Assembly: GCA_011319805.1 (NCBI GenBank)
Contig: SJRY01000067.1
Location: forward strand, 1 to 47,361
DNA: 47,361 nt
Source: Macrocybe gigantea
Lineage: Eukaryota; Basidiomycota; Agaricomycetes; Agaricales; Callistosporiaceae
Direction of reading: 5' to 3'
In this document: positions 1-11,684 of the stretch, piece after piece
Layout: each line of letters opens with the position of its first letter
How positions within the stretch are numbered: position 1 is the first letter of the stretch
The notes under the pieces: generated by a model
What the model was told of the DNA's origin: nothing
The model's input: the letters and a program-made list of their open reading frames with translations, nothing else
The model's database searches: none
Translations under genes and position numbers: made by a program

Positions 1-271
1 TTTTTCGCCGACGCCTTGTCGTTTGTCCACATTCTTTCACGCCATATTGGCTTACTACGGCGGTCAACAGATGACATACGACTCTGATTCTTTGGCGAAT
101 CCGTATCGAATCCATGCTCCCAAGCCATTCTTCCGCTTCAATTTCGGAGATCTTCAACATGAGACGTCTTCCTACTTTCCAGTGGGGCTCGAAAGTTATG
201 CTGTATTCCCGACGCTCAGGCCCACGTGTTTGAGCATCCAAAATATGTGCGAACTTCCACCGTTCGAAGGC

Positions 272-278
272 TATAAAA
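272..278 (+). promoter_or_regulatory. TATA box of the glucuronoyl esterase gene
   Basis: A TATAAAA sequence lies about 70 nt upstream of the esterase ATG at 344, a normal TATA-to-start spacing for a compact fungal gene with a short 5' leader. No cellulose or xylan regulator site was identified with confidence. Confidence 0.6.
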
Positions 279-343
279 TGCTGTTGCTCTCGTCGACGGC
301 CCGCTGGTCATCCCCTTGTTTCGTTCCTGCGTAAACCCAAGCC

Positions 344-1788
344 ATGGTGCTCAAATACTCGTTCGTGCCTCTCGTCTTAGTGGTGCAAGCACTCGCCCAG
401 CAACAGCAGCTTTGGGGCCAGTGTGAGTTTGTGCTCGTCGCCGCTGCAGTAGAACATGAGACTGAGATCATTGTACCGACTTAGGTGGTGGAAACGGTTG
501 GACTGGTCCTACTGCCTGTATCTCCGGGTCCACGTGTATCAAATTGAATGACTGGTATTCACAATGCCAGCCTGCAGCTTCCACTGTACCCGTTCCTACG
601 ACCACGCCATCTCCAACCACGTCGGATCCACTCCCCACCGTATCCCCAACGGCGACCGCTGGACCGGCAGCCTGCACTCCTCTGCCTGGTACCATTAACT
701 TGGTGTCCAATTCTAAGCTGCCAGATCCTTTCACTTTCATCAGCGGTAACAAGGTCACCACTAAAGCAGATTGGGACTGTCGCCGTGAAGAGATCAGCCA
801 GCTCTTCCAGCGCTATGAATTAGGAACGCTTCCTCCCAAGCCCCAGTCCGTGACTGGCTCTCTCTCCGGTAGCACCCTTGCCATCACCGCCTCCGATTCA
901 GGGAAATCCATTTCCTTCCAGGTTTCCATTTCTTATCCTACATCTGGCGGGACTGCTCCATGGCCGGCCATCATCGCCTATGGTGGTCTCAGCATTCCCA
1001 GACCAGCTGGCATAGCCGTCATCACGTTTAACAACGATGACATGGCCGCTCAGCAGAGCACCTCTAGCAGAGGCCAGGGCAAATTCTACCAGCTTTACGG
1101 AAGCGGTCACTCAGCGTCAGCCATGACCGCTTGGGCATGGGGTGTTAGCCGTATTATCGATGCCCTGGAAACGACTCCTAACGTGAACATCGACCTCAGC
1201 AGAATCGGAGTCTCTGGTTGCTCCCGCAATGGCAAGGGCGCCCTGGTTGCTGGTGCTTTCGAGAAACGTATCGCCCTCACCATTCCCCAAGAGTCAGGCT
1301 CCGGTGGTGCTGGTAGCTGGAGAATCTCTGACCAGATGCTGCGGAACGGCATCCAAACTCAAACCGCTTCCGAAATTGTCCAAGAAAACGTCTGGTTCTC
1401 GACGGCATTCCAGCAATACGTCAATCAAGTTCCTGTCCTCCCCTTTGATCATCACATGCTCTCCGGTCTTGTTGCTCCACGAGGCCTCCTCGTCATTGAC
1501 AACACCGGCATCGACTGGTTGGGCCCCGAATCCGTCTGGGGATGCCAGAAGACTGCCAACAAGATTTGGCAAGCCTTGGGCGTAGCTTCCAACATGGGCG
1601 TATCTCAGATCGGAAACCACGCTCACTGCGCATTCCCGTCTTCTCAACAAGCCGATTTGGATGCGTTTGTCAACAAATTCTTGAAGGGCCAGTCAACGAA
1701 CACAAATATCATCAGGACCGATGGTGCCAATAACGTCGGCTTCAACGAAGCGGACTGGGTGAACTGGTCTGTTCCGACCTTGTCATGA
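344..1788 (+). CDS. 4-O-methyl-glucuronoyl methylesterase (CE15) with N-terminal CBM1
   Basis: Secreted enzyme predicted to cleave ester bonds between lignin alcohols and 4-O-methylglucuronic acid on xylan. Exon 1 is 344-422, the intron 423-484 and exon 2 485-1788, giving 460 residues. The start opens a hydrophobic signal peptide (about residues 1-19). A cysteine-rich fungal cellulose-binding module (about 22-60: QLWGQC, GWTG, CISG, WYSQCQ) follows, joined by a Pro/Thr/Ser linker to the esterase domain. The nucleophile motif GCSRNG places Ser273, the acid is Glu296 in PQESG, and the catalytic His lies in the NHAHCAFP motif (405/407). One point is odd: where the family usually has a Cys before WRIS, this protein has Ser304, while the likely partner Cys380 (VWGC) remains, so one of the usual disulfides seems absent. 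The reading frame is intact. Confidence 0.93.
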
Positions 1789-2045
1789 AGATAATGCATA
1801 GTGTCGAAAAAATTCCTAAATACTCAAGCAGTTGCGCTATGGTATCTTTCTGCGGTTATTAACATTCTATATCGAAGTACGCTTTGAAAAAATATGGCTG
1901 ATTCGGAGTTCAACACGAGGTTACTTTCTGAGGCATATTAATGTCTAAATCCAGGAAACCAGTCATCTACTAGAGACGAATAGTCACATATGCGATGAAA
2001 TATGCAACCTGGTGCAGTAAACGCGAATCGTCGTGAAGCCAGATC

Positions 2046-3356
2046 CTATCCTACAACTGAGCCCAGCCCTTTGAAAAGAAGCGTAGAGAGACCAAGGATA
2101 AAGGTAGTAACGAATCCAGAAGCACCCGCATTTTCTCGATAAGCTTGTGCTTTTGCCTCCACATCTTTACGACCATTCTGACGAATTATACCTGCCTCAA
2201 AGTCTCCTTGATCATAATAATTTTTGATTTCGCAGGCGATATCCTTCAGCCACATGTGCTTCTCAGCGATCCAAGGTCTGCTGGCGCAGTGCTTCTTGAT
2301 GAGCGCACGGACAGTTTTTTGGGACTCTGCGTATTCATCATCAAGTGAATAGGACACTATCGTCGGCCCATCTTTCTCGTGCGATGTCGACGAGTGTCGT
2401 AGATGTGAAACGGAGATCTTCTTTCCCCTCGTAGTCGTGATGCAAGCGTGCCCCGCAAACCTCATACCACGATTCTTGAACTCGTGGCCATTTTCATCCC
2501 ACCAAGACTCCATAGGCGATGTGTGTTCGAGCCCAGTGATCACAGTGACGATGGGAACTTTTGCGCGGCAGATGATGTGATAGAACATATCATAATTGAT
2601 TTTCGTTATGTCTGTGATTCGGGTGCCTCGTATGCAATAAACCAGGAGGCTGAGCCCCACAGCGTTATGGTCAGCTTTGTCTGCACATCTAGGAGAAGTG
2701 AGATTTTGGACGAGGTCCAATAGGTTTTGCATGGCGCGTTCAGCTGGAACACTGCCACGCTCGCCTTCGTCGAGTCCAGCAGTGTCCCAGAGTGTCATTT
2801 CCTGCCCATCGACCCGAACATGGTAAGGGTTGCTTCTGAACGTGCACCCCTTCGCCGTATTGGACACTGGAGCGAGAGGCCGTGTTGAGGGTCGTTTTTG
2901 AAGATCCAGAATATCGATGTCGGTGCGATCAGCTAGCATATTGATGAGGGAACTTTTTCCAACGCCTGTTTTACCGAAAATGAGGATATTTGGAGTAGGA
3001 GAAGCACCACTGAATGGCTGGATGACTTCGCGAGCTTCACGAGTGGCAACCGCACCAACGAATGCAGGCAAATAACTGTCGCGACCGCTGCCCTCGCGAT
3101 TCATGGACACATTCTGCTCCAGCTCTGGGTGAGAGCCAGCGTATCTGGCATTGCGATGATGATTGGATACATCAGTGGAATGCGACGGGAAGTCTATGGG
3201 TGGTGTTGCGGATGTCAAAGGGGTATCCGAAATACCTGGCCGCCATCGGCAATCACGACCATCTCTGGCACCACCTTGAGGAGTGCCTAGAACACTGCAG
3301 CCGTTTGAAGGCATCTCTTCACGAGATGCTCCCCACGAGAAAAGCTTGAACACCAT
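2046..3356 (-). CDS. AIG1/septin-like P-loop GTPase (G domain protein)
   Basis: Predicted 436-residue GTPase in a single uninterrupted frame starting at the ATG complementary to 3354-3356. Residues 1-120 are polar and probably disordered. The G domain begins with IFGKTGVGKSS (P-loop 128-135), followed by a Thr/Lys-rich switch I stretch (TAKGCT), DTAGLDEG (G3, 191-194) and hydrophobic LSLLVYCIRG. The usual N/TKxD specificity motif is replaced by ITGLE. The C-terminus (GFVTTFILGLSTLLFKGLG) is hydrophobic and could attach the protein to a membrane. Such proteins occur in large lineage-specific families in mushroom-forming fungi, and their cellular role is mostly unknown. A paralogue with the same order of motifs lies divergently at 4539-5418. 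Confidence 0.8.
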   Translation of the reverse strand: MVFKLFSWGASREEMPSNGCSVLGTPQGGARDGRDCRWRPGISDTPLTSATPPIDFPSHSTDVSNHHRNARYAGSHPELEQNVSMNREGSGRDSYLPAFVGAVATREAREVIQPFSGASPTPNILIFGKTGVGKSSLINMLADRTDIDILDLQKRPSTRPLAPVSNTAKGCTFRSNPYHVRVDGQEMTLWDTAGLDEGERGSVPAERAMQNLLDLVQNLTSPRCADKADHNAVGLSLLVYCIRGTRITDITKINYDMFYHIICRAKVPIVTVITGLEHTSPMESWWDENGHEFKNRGMRFAGHACITTTRGKKISVSHLRHSSTSHEKDGPTIVSYSLDDEYAESQKTVRALIKKHCASRPWIAEKHMWLKDIACEIKNYYDQGDFEAGIIRQNGRKDVEAKAQAYRENAGASGFVTTFILGLSTLLFKGLGSVVG

Positions 3357-4538
3357 AATGCGACTTTTTGCCTAGCGGATGCAATGCGATGTCTGGGTCT
3401 ACAGAAGGATAACTGGATACCGACAGGAGAAAAGCAGGAATGGTAGTGAAACCAACAAGCTGCCGAGGAAACCGTGGATGGGAGTGTACCTCGCAGAAAA
3501 CCGATGCACGGATGTGTCCCAAATTGTAGGATTAATCGTTCTATTCGCTGGCAGAACAGGAACTTGATATATACGCACATTGTAACCCACCAAACCTTGC
3601 GGAGCCACAAGCGCCATGTTAATACGGAGGACATGGAGGCAATGAGGACTCTGCCCAGACTCTGCCTAACCGCACAAGGACCAATCATCACGAAGGAACA
3701 CGTTGCGGGGTTGGCTGTGAAACACTAATTAATGAGCGTCAGATGGTGCCAACGTCGCAGAAATTATAAGTCACTTCATGCTGATGTCCTATTCTTGGTC
3801 AAGATGCCACCCTCAATTCAGTTGCCAGCACTAATCTTGTATAAAAAGTTTTTCATGGGTCTACTTGGAAAACGACGATAAGAACAAGCATTGCAACATT
3901 TAAGGCATTTAGCATTGTTCGCAGCAGTCGAAAATGTGATAGAACACGCGGGCACAAAGGATGTTTAGCAGGCTATCAGAAACAGAAAGAGGATGAGAAC
4001 ATTGGAGTACAGGCGTCAGGTGGATAGGTGTACAGCAACCTTCACAGATGTGCTTCATGTTGAGACCGGAAAAGAACAGTGAGGCAAATTGACAACATGA
4101 ATTGCAGAGTCAATACACTACGCTGTGGAAGTGTGCCCTTGTGAAGATCAAGGATGAATGAATAGACCCGATTGGCGCTGAAGGAAGTTGAGGTGCAGGT
4201 TTCCACAGCGGATGGCAAGGTTATATGGGAATCACGAGGTAACGGCATGGATTCGCCCGTCAATCTTCACAATCATCCCCAATCCCTTGCACAGTGCGCC
4301 GATGGGCGACGGAATTTCCACAGAGGCTGAGCATTGAAAATATAAAGACATGTCGAGCGACACCAGGTCGGATACTTCATTGTAGCGTCTCCCCTCTCTG
4401 GCTCCAATTCAGGCTCAGATCATCCAACCAAGTCCAACGTGACCAGTCCGTTCAGGGTATGACGAATTATGCATGAATTGCATCTTAGACCGATAAGAAT
4501 ATAGGTGTACAGGTCCAGTATTCGTTCTCGAGTTCAGG
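3357..4538. other. Intergenic region between the divergent GTPase genes
   Basis: About 1.2 kb separating two head-to-head GTPase paralogues. Short open frames occur on both strands but none shows a recognisable motif or splice continuity. It presumably contains both promoters. I see no repeat or RNA gene. Confidence 0.5.
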
Positions 4539-5418
4539 ATGCCATCCGAACCTCCAAACGTCATCATCTTCGGCAAGTCGGCAGCCGGAAAGAGCTCACT
4601 TGTCAACATGCTCGCAGGAGAGACGATAACGCGTGAATCGAGTGGTGCAAAGGGCTGCACATTGGAGAGCACACAGTACGCCGTGCCGATACTGGGAAGG
4701 ACCTTCTACCTTTACGACACGGCCGGTTTGAACGAACCAAGTTCAGGGGCAGTCCCAATAGAGAAAGCGATTGTGCAGCTGTATCGATTGCTCAGGAGCC
4801 TCGAGACTGGCGTCAGCCTACTTATCTATTGCGTGCGAGGCCCCAGAATCGAGTCAGCCATATACCGGAACTGGCGGTTGTTTCACGAGATCATTTGTCA
4901 GGAGAAAGTGCCGACCATTTTGGCTATAACGGGGTTGGAGTTTGAGCAGGATATGGATGCTTGGTGGGTAGCGAACAAGGGGGATTTCCAAGAGTATGGA
5001 ATATTTCCTCAGGGAGTTGCCTGCATCACGGCCACGAAAAGGCAAACAGGACAAGCACGGCAGATACAAGTGCGAGGAGGAGTATGAAGAATCCAAGGTC
5101 AAGCTGTCAAAGCTGATTGCCGCGCATCATCTTGTTCGGCCTTGGAGAGTGGAACCCGTGCAATGGTTCAAGGACATTGTGACCGTGTCGTATGAGAGTC
5201 AATTTTGTCATAGGGCAATCAAGCACCGAGACGTCGCACGCGTCATTGGAAATGGTGTACAGCAGTTAATGGGGCGGTGTGAGATAGAAAGAGAAGATGC
5301 GGAGAGACTGGGAAACTTGCTGGCTGATGGACAAGACGAGACCTCTGAGGAGATGGTCTATGCTGGAGAAAGAAACCCATGGTTCAAAATTCTTCCGTTC
5401 TTGTACGTAGGGAAATAG
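4539..5418 (+). pseudogene. P-loop GTPase paralogue with a single-base frame break
   Basis: A shorter relative of the 2046-3356 protein, lacking its long N-terminal tail. From the ATG at 4539 the frame reads IIFGKSAAGKSSLVNML (P-loop), GAKGCT, YDTAGLNEP (G3), LLIYCVRG and ITGLE, the same order as the neighbour. After GVACITATK the homology moves to the next frame (KQDKHGRYKCEEEYEES to the stop at 5416-5418). No GT-AG intron fits the junction. Removing one A from the A4 run at 5037-5040 restores continuity. As read, the protein ends at 5087 and loses the C-terminal part, including the closing FKILPFLYVGK segment. It is either a recent pseudogene or an intact gene with a sequencing error. Confidence 0.72.
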
Positions 5419-6227
5419 TGGCGACATACTTGATATATGTGTTATGGCTTCTTGAAACAGGGTACAAATTGGCCTTCCACGTCCCGTTACGTCCTGAGCA
5501 AATTGAATCCTGGTAGATGCTGAGGGAACACCTTTCTGCACTTCATCTGAGCGAAAATTCATAACTATAGTCGACCATTAACAATGCATTCCACTTTCCC
5601 TGCACTTGTTGAATGGCTTTGGAAGCATAGTCCGACATCAAACGACGCCCAAAGATATGACTTAGCCAACCTTCGCAACACCTTGCACGTACCGATTATG
5701 TAGATCTCGAACACAAACTCGGCACGATTGGGTAACAAGAAAGGATGCAGGTCAGCGTAATTATCATAGTTTTAGATGAGGAGCGAATTGGGCGTAAATG
5801 TAATGGTCGTGTTTCTAAAGAAACCTAGGCAACCTTCACATCATGCCCAAAGTCTCATGGTGCTAAGTTTTTATGCTCTACCTGAAGCGGCGAACTTATG
5901 GGGGTTCATCTGACTCGAATCAAGATGCTCAAGAAACTTTCAAGCTATTCTGGTTGACGTTCCTAGCTGTCACTGCAGATGCCATATCGTGGTTAAGGTG
6001 CAAACACTGGCGTATACCAAGGTCTAATAAAACTGACGGCTAATGGGCGGCCCACCAATGAACCCTTCCTTGCAACACATGAAAGAACCTCCTGCATGGC
6101 TGGCAGTTCAGATCTGCTAACGAAAAAAGACAACGATGCTCGCGAAAAACTCGATGTGTGCGTATCAACAATGAACATAAGGCACAATAGCCACCCCAGC
6201 ATGTGCCCAGAAAACGGCGACCCGGAA
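5419..6227. other. Intergenic region downstream of GTPase and kinase genes
   Basis: About 0.8 kb lying 3' of both flanking genes, which converge on it. It has moderately AT-rich stretches. No coding segment, repeat or terminator structure could be supported. Confidence 0.45.
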
Positions 6228-8824
6228 CTAGTCATTCTCGGATAGTATACGATCCAGCACCTTGAGCTCGAGATTTTCTGGATGATACGCGCGACACTGC
6301 GGAAGTCGATTCCACTTTACCAATCCAGCGCGCAGGTTTATCTCATTGTCGGTGACGGGAAATCTTTGCCTGATATTTTCAATCGTTGGTCGCTGCGCTG
6401 AAGCCTTTGACCAGCACTCTTCCATCAGTGACCAAATCTCTTCCGTGAGTCCCCAATTCGTCCAAGAGGAAGTGGATGGCGGAGGGCGCGATGGTCGATC
6501 ACCTGATATCATCTTAAGTACCACAGCACCATCGGGATATTCGAAGAACGGAATGTTTCCCGTGAATACCTTCGCATCTCGATAATTAAAAATGACAGGC
6601 CAGAAGGAAAAAAGGTAGTTTCACCTCATAACACACACCCGCCCAGGCATATATATCGCTCGCCTTGCTTTTTGGTGCAAAGTTGTCATTTTCGGCACCG
6701 AACAGCTCTGGTGCTTGCCATCTCAGCGTGCCCAATGACCGGCCGGATGAGAGATGGGAAGTCCATTTCCTGATTTCAGGGTCCGAGACAGAAGACAGCC
6801 CAAAATCTGTGATGCACGCAATTCCAGCTGGCGTAATCAAAATATTGGACTTGAACATTGATCAGCTCCCAATGAAAAGCAAAAGAGGAAGGCTATCTCA
6901 CCCCTTTCAGGTCTCCATGAATAATTTCGAGTGAATGTAGATAACGCAAGCCGTGCATAACATCGCCTACCTGTCTAAGCATGAACATAGACAGAAGGTG
7001 AATATGGTCTAAAAACATACGAGTAATTGACGGTTTGCATTTGCGTTGGCTTTCAGATAATCATCTATGTTGCCATAGTCCATCCATGGCGAGACAAATG
7101 AAAGCCGACCGCGAAGACGGTAGAGCCCGTACATGGGTAAGAGGTTAGCGTGCGACAGCTGACCCCATAAAATGGCCTCTCCCCAGAATTTCTATATGAC
7201 GGCGCATAAAAGGTCATGCCACGATCTAGCGAGGAGAATGACAATCGCGAGTGCACCTTCATCAGATAATCAACCTTTGACGTTTGATATATTCGAATCA
7301 TCTTGACAGCGACATTCTCGCCGGCCATCCGACCACGGTAAATGTCACCGAAACCTCCTGCTTCACAGGCATCTTCGTCAACTTGGATATCGGCGTCAGC
7401 GATTCTGAGTTCTTCTGGGACGATATCGGATCTTTGTACAAGTCTTTGCATGACGACGAGTAAAGAGCGCCGCATCTTTGGCTCTAAAGTGTCGATGTTA
7501 AGGGTCTAATGAAGTAGATTAGGCTAAGAAGAGTTGTCATCGCAAAGCAGGATCGGGCCGTACGCTCTGCAGCAGGCTGAACACTTTGACTGCTTCTGCA
7601 CCTTTTTGGGCAAGGAGCTTTTTATACCTGCCCGGGTCTTCGAATATCTCTTCAAATCTAGATAGGGCATTTCTCGAGGGATCATCAGGGGATGAGGCAT
7701 ATTCTTCTCTGAAATCATTGATTCGACCTATAGAGTCGTCGAACAAACGCGGTTCGATGGCTACAAGTGAAGGGGAATTCCTCCCCTCATCTGCCGGGTG
7801 GGCTGGAAGATATGATGTTCACAGCCTGCCAAATATAGCTGCAAAGAATTCGAACTCACAGAACCATGATGAGAATAAATTGTCCGGAATCGTCGTGGTT
7901 GTCCTTTGATCATCGCCGGGTGAGTGGTGGCTGCTATGAATAGGCGGAGAATACCGCGAGTGTGCATGAAAGTCGCTTGCACCAGGCTCCGAATCGAGTT
8001 GTTGTGGCAGAGGTTGCAAAGGCTTCATCGATTTAGGGGCAAATTCAACCCCTATACCACAAAGTAATAGATCGATAGCCTCCCATGCGGAGCTTGATGT
8101 CTGGCGAAAGCGAAGCACAGGCCCATATTGACCTTCGTCTCGGGCTGCGTTCCTTGCCTGTCCGCTGACGGAAACTTGTCTTGTTGTTAGAGCTATCGTC
8201 ATGATGTCCGTCGTTCCGAGGAGTTTGTGTAGAAACAAGAGAATTTCGGCCGCTTGACTGGAGGCAGTGGGTTGAAAATGAAGTATCCCGACCGCCCGCT
8301 TCCTTCTTGCGTGCTTCCTGATACAGGACGCATAATTGAACATACAAAACACGCGAGACGTGGGGCTTACTGAATCCACCCTATGAGTTTGTAATGCGCA
8401 TATCCCCAGCTGAAGGGGTTATTTTGTAAATCAGGCGTATCGATGAGCATGATCTTCTTTCCACGGTTGGCGAGAATACTGCCTGCGTATGAGCATGTGT
8501 ATACCGCGAGATCGGTTGAATTCGCGGCCAGGAGTCCGCGATCTTCATCTTGTCGTTGGGCATTGACGACGCTTATAAACTGTGGCCGTTTTGAGGTGAG
8601 TTCAAGACCCCCTCACAAGCAGTGGAAGGATGCTATGACGTACGGACTCCTTGCCTGACTTCGTTTCCCCAGTCAATCTGTGACCAACAAAGACATTCAG
8701 AATTCGGCATTCCTACGCAACATGAATCAGCTTACAAGACAATAATGTCCGCTGCAGAGCGTTCAACTGGTCTTCGGAGCAAAAAATCCCATACAGAATC
8801 GATTGTTTCCGCGACAACAGGCAT
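6228..8824 (-). CDS. Degenerate GTPase domain fused to a TKL-like protein kinase
   Basis: Ten-exon model (8824-8736, 8677-8644, 8579-8371, 8317-7860, 7790-7564, 7505-7257, 7191-7021, 6970-6902, 6849-6625, 6569-6228); all phases agree and give 690 residues. Residues 30-260 resemble the fungal G-domain fold, with P-loop GETKSGKES (33-41; Glu follows the Lys where Ser/Thr is expected) and IDTPDL (G3, Gly replaced by Asp). There is no G4 Asp, so GTPase activity is doubtful. A linker with FEDPGRYKKLL, typical of agaricomycete kinases, leads to the kinase: GGFGDIYRG (389-397), VAVK Lys407, helix-C Glu427, HGDLKGSN (497-504, HGD instead of HRD), TDFG Asp517 and WQAPEL. All catalytic residues are present. 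Nothing in frame with a clear ATG lies upstream of 8824, but an extra 5' exon cannot be excluded. Alternative: two genes, which the in-frame splice at 7859-7791 argues against. Confidence 0.8.
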
Positions 8825-9498
8825 GTTAAGAACGAGGGACGCAAGAAAGCTGGGCAGACTCGTCGTGCGAGGGTTGTTTGGAAAATGTGAACAGAGCCCG
8901 GTGCAAAGGACGTGGAAGCCGTGAGGCTCCGCGCACAAAATAGGCTCAAGGATCGATAAACAGCGGATTCGTGCCAGTCTTCGTTTTCGGCCCAGGATGC
9001 CAACCGGTTAAGGAAAGGCCTTCAATCATCCTCCCGCTCGCTTCCATTTCACCGACCAAGCCACGACAACGGACTTTCAGACCTGTCAATGCATTAGCTT
9101 TCACCCACTTCACAGACATCACGCAACTTTGTTGGTCTCTTGAATGATCGGAGGAACTGGCACAGACGGTGAGCATGTCGGATTCTATAGGCTTGAGGTA
9201 GTTACGCACCTGAGTCCGCCACTCTGCCCAGTCTGCGCGATAGCAGGCAGACGATCGGTCGAGCCGAACTCGGTTTCGACAGTCACATGAAATTTTCGTG
9301 ACTTGACTTGAGACGCGCAACACGACCTAATCGCATGCCACCAAAAGAAATTCTGTCAGTCGCTCTCATTCCATTCTTGCTGAAAATCGTGCATGTAATT
9401 GTGAACGTGAGCGTACCGAGAAGCCGACCACACCAAATAAAATATGTGAACACCCTAAAGAAACCCGTTGTGAAAAAGACTATCTAAATTACATGTGA
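8825..9498. other. Upstream region of the kinase gene
   Basis: About 0.7 kb between the kinase start and the 3' end of the membrane-protein locus. A minus-strand open stretch (9323-8946, about 125 codons) has no ATG start and no recognised motif. It could hold an unmodelled exon or be chance. Confidence 0.35.
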
Positions 9499-11256
9499 TC
9501 ATACACCACGCTGCTCCTCATCTTCCGAGTTACCGTCCGTGCTAGACATGTCTACAAGAGACATGCCAGCTGCAGAGTCAGCATTCGAGGGCGGCTCTTC
9601 CGTGTCTTGTCCAGAGGTGAGGTCAGAAAGCTGCACGTCATCGAGTCGGCTGAAGGGTCCGTGTCCATGGTCTGTCTGCCATGCAACCCCGCAACTAGGT
9701 GGGAAAACTGCAAGTCGTTCTCCCGTCCGTTCTGAAGAACGGAGCGAAAACCAAAGAAAACACACAATAAAGACACCAACCACCCACAACCATACACTGC
9801 AAGGAGGCGCGCAGGAGCGTAAACAAAGACAAGTTTAGCCATCGAGCAGTGCGCGTCCACTGGCAACATGTAGCTCTCGTTTGAAGACTGGAACTGCCCT
9901 GACAGGAGGCTAAGGCTCACGTTTTGCATCAGAGACGGCAAGGCAACGGTTAGATCTGGCCATGTGAAGTTGCTATCCCAGCCGGTGTCTCCGAACCGAG
10001 TCCAGCGCAGCATGGGGCATAGCCTATAATCGAGCTATCGTCCTGAAAATAACTCCACATGGGCCGAAACGAGATATAGCCGTTTAAGGCCTGGCCAACG
10101 GCTCTGGCAAGCCCGTTCACTTCTTCGATGACAGGGCCAGGGTTATCTGCAAGCGACGCGACAAGGTGGCGACCGAGAGTCACATTGAGCACGTCGATAT
10201 AGGATGAAAAATTATCGTGCTTGACTTGGACGACGTACTCGGCGCTCAAGGCGGTGCACCGGACGGCTTTCGGTGGATCGGGTTTGCGCATGTTACCGTC
10301 CCTAATCCGACCACAAGGTCGAAGCCGAGGGGGAGAATGAAAATGTGCCGTGCCATAGAGGCACTGGTTCTGGGTTCGGCTCAGGCAGCTCGCTGGTGAA
10401 GTTGTAGGAGTCGGTTATATCGGAGCACTGCAGAGCGCCCGCTGTAAAGTTTACCTTGTACGCACAGATGCCGCATGGGCTCGGCACATTCAGATATGAA
10501 CCGGCCGTGATGACCCTATCCACGATGGACCTTGAGCGGAAGTTGGGCTCGTGCAGGTAAAGCGTCCGGTTCGGATCGTTATCGAAGTAGTAATACTGCG
10601 CCATGCGCGACTTGCCGATGTCGGGATAGTAGACGGTGCACGTCTGGTTCACGCCGTATGGCGCAGGAGCGACGCGGATAGCTCCTGGAACAAAGATGGG
10701 AATTCCTGTCATGCAGGATATCGCCAAGGCGGCTAGCGCAAGGGGAGGTGCGATGACCCAGGTCCGATATGATGAGGGAAGAAATGGATTCCCATTTGCC
10801 GCAGCGAGAGGCACATCTATTTTTTCCCAGTTTATTCGCGGGGCATCCTCCCCATTCAGCGGATGGCTGACTTCTGATTTTTCCGCGGGCACAGCCTGAG
10901 ATGAAACCTCAGAAAATGGCGGTATGAGGCTCCAGAAGTATTGAGCGAAAGCCAAGCCGATGGTGGCCGCAAAGAGGTAGTTCACCAACTGGGCGATGGC
11001 GTTGCTAGTTGCACTGATGAACTCTTGGCCTCCGACCGTTCTATTGTGGAATGAATAGCCATGCTCTGGAACGACGGATCCAGAGAGACGTAGACAAAGG
11101 ATGTGGTGTCCCAAAGCGATTATCGTGGCCAAGGAGAGATAGCATATCATCTGAATGCGCAAAAGCGAGTTGGACCAGAACCCATCTATTTTCCAGTCAG
11201 TATCGATGAAAAGCGTGACATTACTGTCACAAGATATCACCTTTCTTGAACAACAT
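9499..11256 (-). pseudogene. Multipass membrane protein, frame interrupted
   Basis: Resembles an uncharacterised agaricomycete membrane-protein family. Exon 1 is tiny (11256-11241, MLFKK), followed by a 55-nt intron and a long exon from 11185. Predicted membrane helices are IQMICYLSLATIIALGHHIL, NYLFAATIGLAFAQYFW, WVIAPPLALAALAISCMTG and, near the C-terminus, LLAVYGCGWLVSLLCVFFGF. A large N-glycosylation-rich, Cys-containing loop lies between the last two. The frame breaks near 10310, where dropping one T on the coding strand restores the frame, and again near 10017-10020, a C4 run where one base seems missing or a 35-nt intron would be needed. The tail is ambiguous: one frame ends at 9552, another gives an acidic tail ending at 9499. 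Function unknown. Confidence 0.55.
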
Positions 11257-11684
11257 CGTCACCCAGAAACAGAAAATTCAAAGCATGAAGGGCTCTAGCA
11301 AGGAAGATACTACGGTGGACGGGGAGGTTGTGCATGGGGGTTATATCCAGCCGTCTAACCCAACACCCTAACACCTCCCCAGGCACAAAGGCGGTGAAGT
11401 AACGATGTCAACTCTCGGCCGTGTCCGCATTTGAATACCAACGGATTGCAAACTCTTGCAACTAGGGTCGTACCGTGACAGACAAGATGGCGGAAGATGG
11501 AAGGATCAGTCACGATCGACATGAGACCACCGACATCATGCATGGACGGAAGGTATCAAAACGATGCAGAACACATGATGGCACCATCATTCAGCGTACC
11601 TGTAAGATGTCCTTAGGCAGCACTCTTATCAAACAGATCAGAACTCGGAGTCGGCGAAATGCCAATATATAGGAAAATAGAAGA
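11257..11684. other. Unannotated stretch upstream of the membrane-protein locus
   Basis: About 430 bp with short open frames only. Nothing recognisable was seen. It probably carries the promoter of the minus-strand membrane-protein gene. Confidence 0.35.

Noticed and set aside
9499..9789. Acidic open frame (SDLTSGQDTEEPPSNADSA...) as a separate small gene
   Set aside because: More likely an alternative C-terminus of the interrupted membrane protein. It has no start codon context of its own.
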